From positions 904,554 to 968,553 of the forward strand of contig JAQFVV010000278.1 of the NCBI GenBank assembly GCA_028023455.1: a stretch of DNA of 64,000 nucleotides, read 5' to 3'. The notes under the pieces were generated by a model that was given only the letters and a program-made list of their open reading frames with translations, did not search any database and was not told where the DNA came from. Source of the stretch: Epiperipatus broadwayi (Eukaryota > Onychophora > Udeonychophora > Euonychophora > Peripatidae). This document shows, piece by piece, positions 61,691 to 64,000 of the stretch; positions within the stretch are counted from its first letter, which is position 1, and each line of letters opens with the position of its first letter. Both the position numbers and the translations under genes were made by a program.

Positions 61691-62533
61691 TCTATAATGG
61701 TTTTGCTGTTGTTGTTTTTTTTATTCTTTGTATACAAAAAGTAATGCTGAATATGGAGGGAATTTGAATAAAAATATATATTGGTAATTTAAAGTGATCT
61801 TACCGTGATAAAAGTATATAAAAAAACAAATTTGGAATATAAAAAAATAATTATATGGATGTCTAAAAAGTTAAATATATTATAACTAATCTTAAGATTT
61901 GCTCAAAAAAAACTTTGATCAGTAATATCAGTTTGTAAATAAGGACTGATTGCTTAATAATAAAATACACATAATTTTGAAATTATTGACGTCACTCTTT
62001 TTTATAGAAACAATTGTTGTAAATCAATTTCTAAATATTACATATATTATTAAGTTTTTTTAAATGTCCAGATTACAAAAAAAGAAGAAAATGCATTCAT
62101 TAAATAGAGTATTTAAGATGACAGAGAACTTTTTAGTAAACTGGAATATAATCTGGTAAGATAAAAAGTAAGACATTATTAAAATTTATTGGAATGATAC
62201 ATATAAAAAGGAATAGACCTTGAGAATAAAGTTGAGACTAGTTGGATTTTGATGCATATTAAGAGTCATCATGGTAACTATACTTTTTATGCTTTATATA
62301 AGTATGAAAATGAGATATAATTATAACAAAGTGTAATTGATAAATGCTTCATTTATTTGCTAAAATTGGGAAACATTGTACTGATATAGTCAAAATAAGA
62401 GTCATAAATCACATGACCCTATCTCTTAAGCTTGTAAGTTATAAAACAATGAGGATTGCCAGTTCTTCTACAAGCTTTGTGATAAATGCTTAGCCAGAGC
62501 CAGCACTTGAAATAGCTCTGTCAGGAACCCCTC

Positions 62534-62586
62534 CCCAAACCCCTGACCATGGTTTCGTGCTTTGGCACTCCTCAGAGAGGTGTCAG
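62534..62586 (-). ncRNA. Type I hammerhead ribozyme B1, canonical core
   Basis: Minus strand: stem I 5' side ACCTCT (62576-62581), core CTGAGGA (62569-62575), perfect stem II GTGC-CAAA-GCAC (62557-62568). Then GAAAC (62552-62556), loop CATG, GTC (62545-62547) and stem I 3' side AGGGGT (62539-62544). Every conserved position matches and stem I is 6 bp with one G-U pair. Predicted cleavage is between 62545 and 62544. This is the most textbook-like ribozyme in the window. Confidence 0.88.
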
Positions 62587-63169
62587 GGTAGGTTCAAACA
62601 CTAGATCTAAAAATACCAACCCAAATCCAGCATTTAACTAAAAGTTATCTATTGAGTGGAAAATCTGAAATTTTCAGACATCTACATGTATTCAAACCCA
62701 GCTATCCAACTCAAATAGCTATATGGGGCTGATAGATCTTCAGCCATACCATATAGTAGTAGTCTTAGCAATATAAAAATTGAATAAGACTTATGGCAGA
62801 GATTATAAATAGTCAAAATAAGAGTCTTAGATCACATGACCCTATCTCTTAAGCTTGTAAGTTATAAAACAATGAGGATTGCCAGTTCTTCTACAAGCTT
62901 TGTGATAAATGCTTAGCCAGAGCCAGCACTTAAAATATCTCTGTCAGGAACCCCTCCCCAAACCCCTGACCATGGTTTTTATATTGCTAAGACTACTGCT
63001 ATATGGTATGACTGAAGATCTATCAGCCCTATATAGCTACTTGAGTTGGATAGCTGGGTTTGAAGACATGTAGATGTCTGAAAATTTCAGATTTTCCACT
63101 CAATAGATAACTTTTAGTTAAATGCTGGCTTTGGGTTGGTATTTTTAGATCTAGTGTCTGAACCTACCC

Positions 63170-63218
63170 TGACACCTCTTTGAGGAATGCCAAAGCATGA
63201 AACCATGGTCAGGGGTTT
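63170..63218 (+). ncRNA. Hammerhead ribozyme B2 with covarying stem II
   Basis: Stem I ACCTCT is at 63174-63179 and the core at 63180-63186 is TTGAGGA (C3 changed to T). Stem II is ATGC-CAAA-GCAT (63187-63198), followed by GAAAC, loop CATG, GTC (63208-63210) and AGGGGT (63211-63216). Compared with B1, the basal stem II pair changed from G-C to A-T on both sides, keeping pairing. The core change probably lowers activity. Confidence 0.8.
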
Positions 63219-63308
63219 GGGGAGGGGTTCCTGACAGATATTTTAAGTGCTGGCTTTGGCTAAGCATTTATCACAAAGCTTGTAGAAGAACTGGCAATCC
63301 TCATTATC

Positions 63309-64000
63309 GTACTGATATGTTTCTGATAAATATTATAAAAGTTATGACAAAAATAAAGTTTTCTTTTATCTTGATGAAAAGCATAAAGTGTTGAATAAAG
63401 AGACCTAGTTTTTATGATTGTTTAATTTTGATAGTTTCTGATCAATGGATACAGTGTATAATCATTCAAAAAGATAAAATGAGCAATTTGATATCTGTAT
63501 TGACAATTACATTTCAAATGAAATGCACTCTATGAGTTGAATCACAGTTCAATGTTCAGTGATTTGGATTTGCTCATTTAACATGACATGTATAAAAAAT
63601 ATATAATTAATACTGTTGATTTTTTTAATGTATAATAATCTAAATACACTTTGAAATATGCCATAAGAGTTACCTGACACAGGACACAGATTTAACTCCT
63701 TAGCTGTTATTTACAATTAGCACCCATTGCTTCCATAATATTATTTACAGTTTTTGAGCATACCATGCACCATCTCTTCATTAATTTTGGTCGCAATTTC
63801 TTCATTTTAGTCTTATTTTATAGAAAATTTGAAATTTAAAATTGTAGTTCTAAAATCAATTTTCTTTGCTGCATTTGTAATTGATTTTAAAGTAAATAAA
63901 TATATTTATTGTAATTTTTTACATCCATAAATAAGATTTTACAATACTTTATCAAAATATAAAGTTTGATTCAAAAAATTTTAAATTTTACAAGAAAAAT
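63309..64000. other. AT-rich spacer to window end, no gene seen
   Basis: Nothing recognised. 63660-63790 is slightly less AT-rich. Confidence 0.5.

Larger units (their letters stand above)
62385..63308. mobile_element. Retrozyme-like element, hammerhead family B, head-to-head 423-bp units
   Basis: The left block in minus sense runs from about 62980 down to 62385 and holds 1.4 tandem units. Predicted cleavage boundaries at 62967 and 62545 give a 423-bp unit. The right block in plus sense (about 62978-63308) holds part of one unit with its own ribozyme. Landmarks include GATCACATGACCCTATCTCT, CATCTACATGTATTCAAACC and AGATCTTCAGCCATACC. It is GC-richer than its surroundings, especially around CCCCTCCCCAAACCCCTGAC. 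Related end sequence is at 23440-23510. There is no coding capacity beyond a chance 65-codon frame. Confidence 0.82.

Overview
The window is strongly AT-rich eukaryotic nuclear DNA from an animal, most likely an invertebrate. I see no intact host protein gene. The evidence for an animal is a Penelope-like retroelement with a GIY-YIG endonuclease, non-LTR retrotransposons, a nested piggyBac element, a tRNA-Gly-derived SINE family, a SPIN-type hAT fragment, and repeats carrying type I hammerhead ribozymes like metazoan retrozymes. The phylum cannot be fixed from the sequence.

Main result: several repeat families that look like ordinary foldback or MITE-like DNA carry hammerhead ribozymes. I recognise four families. 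Family A (14376-15488) has 408-bp units. Family B (62385-63308) has 423-bp units and a compensatory base-pair change in stem II. Family C has copies near 474, 1588, 11839, 13640, 16113, 25197 and 61017. Family D has copies near 345, 17085, 22185, 25775, 59225 and 61515. All four tend to sit as head-to-head inverted pairs. A Penelope-like element at 35264-37790 has the same head-to-head layout and a hammerhead-like motif near both outer ends. Penelope-like elements are the proposed source of enzymes for metazoan retrozymes, so the window may hold both a potential mobiliser and its dependants. Families A and B, and more weakly C, also share a stretch outside the ribozyme.

Layout: 1-13.7 kb holds family C and D pieces, a SPIN-like hAT fragment (5759-5943), a tRNA-Gly SINE and AT-rich spacer. 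14.3-16.6 kb is a cluster of foldbacks. 16.6-19.8 kb and 22.7-24.8 kb are diverged copies of one long repeat, with a decayed LINE (about 19.93-21.80 kb, minus strand) and a family D foldback between them. 25.2-34 kb holds a family D palindrome, SINEs, small hairpins and a CTAT microsatellite. 35.3-37.8 kb is the Penelope pair. 38.5-41.5 kb is repeat-poor, keeps CpGs, and has a promoter-like start and a polyadenylation signal, so it may be a non-coding transcript. 42-49 kb is AT-rich spacer with one SINE. 49.4-54.1 kb is a dead LINE split by a piggyBac element inserted at TTAA, and it contains a perfect 8 x 25-bp minisatellite. 54-64 kb is spacer, SINE and hammerhead repeats, ending with family B.

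Most coding sequence here is broken transposon remnants. Only the two 5'-truncated Penelope copies keep long open frames.
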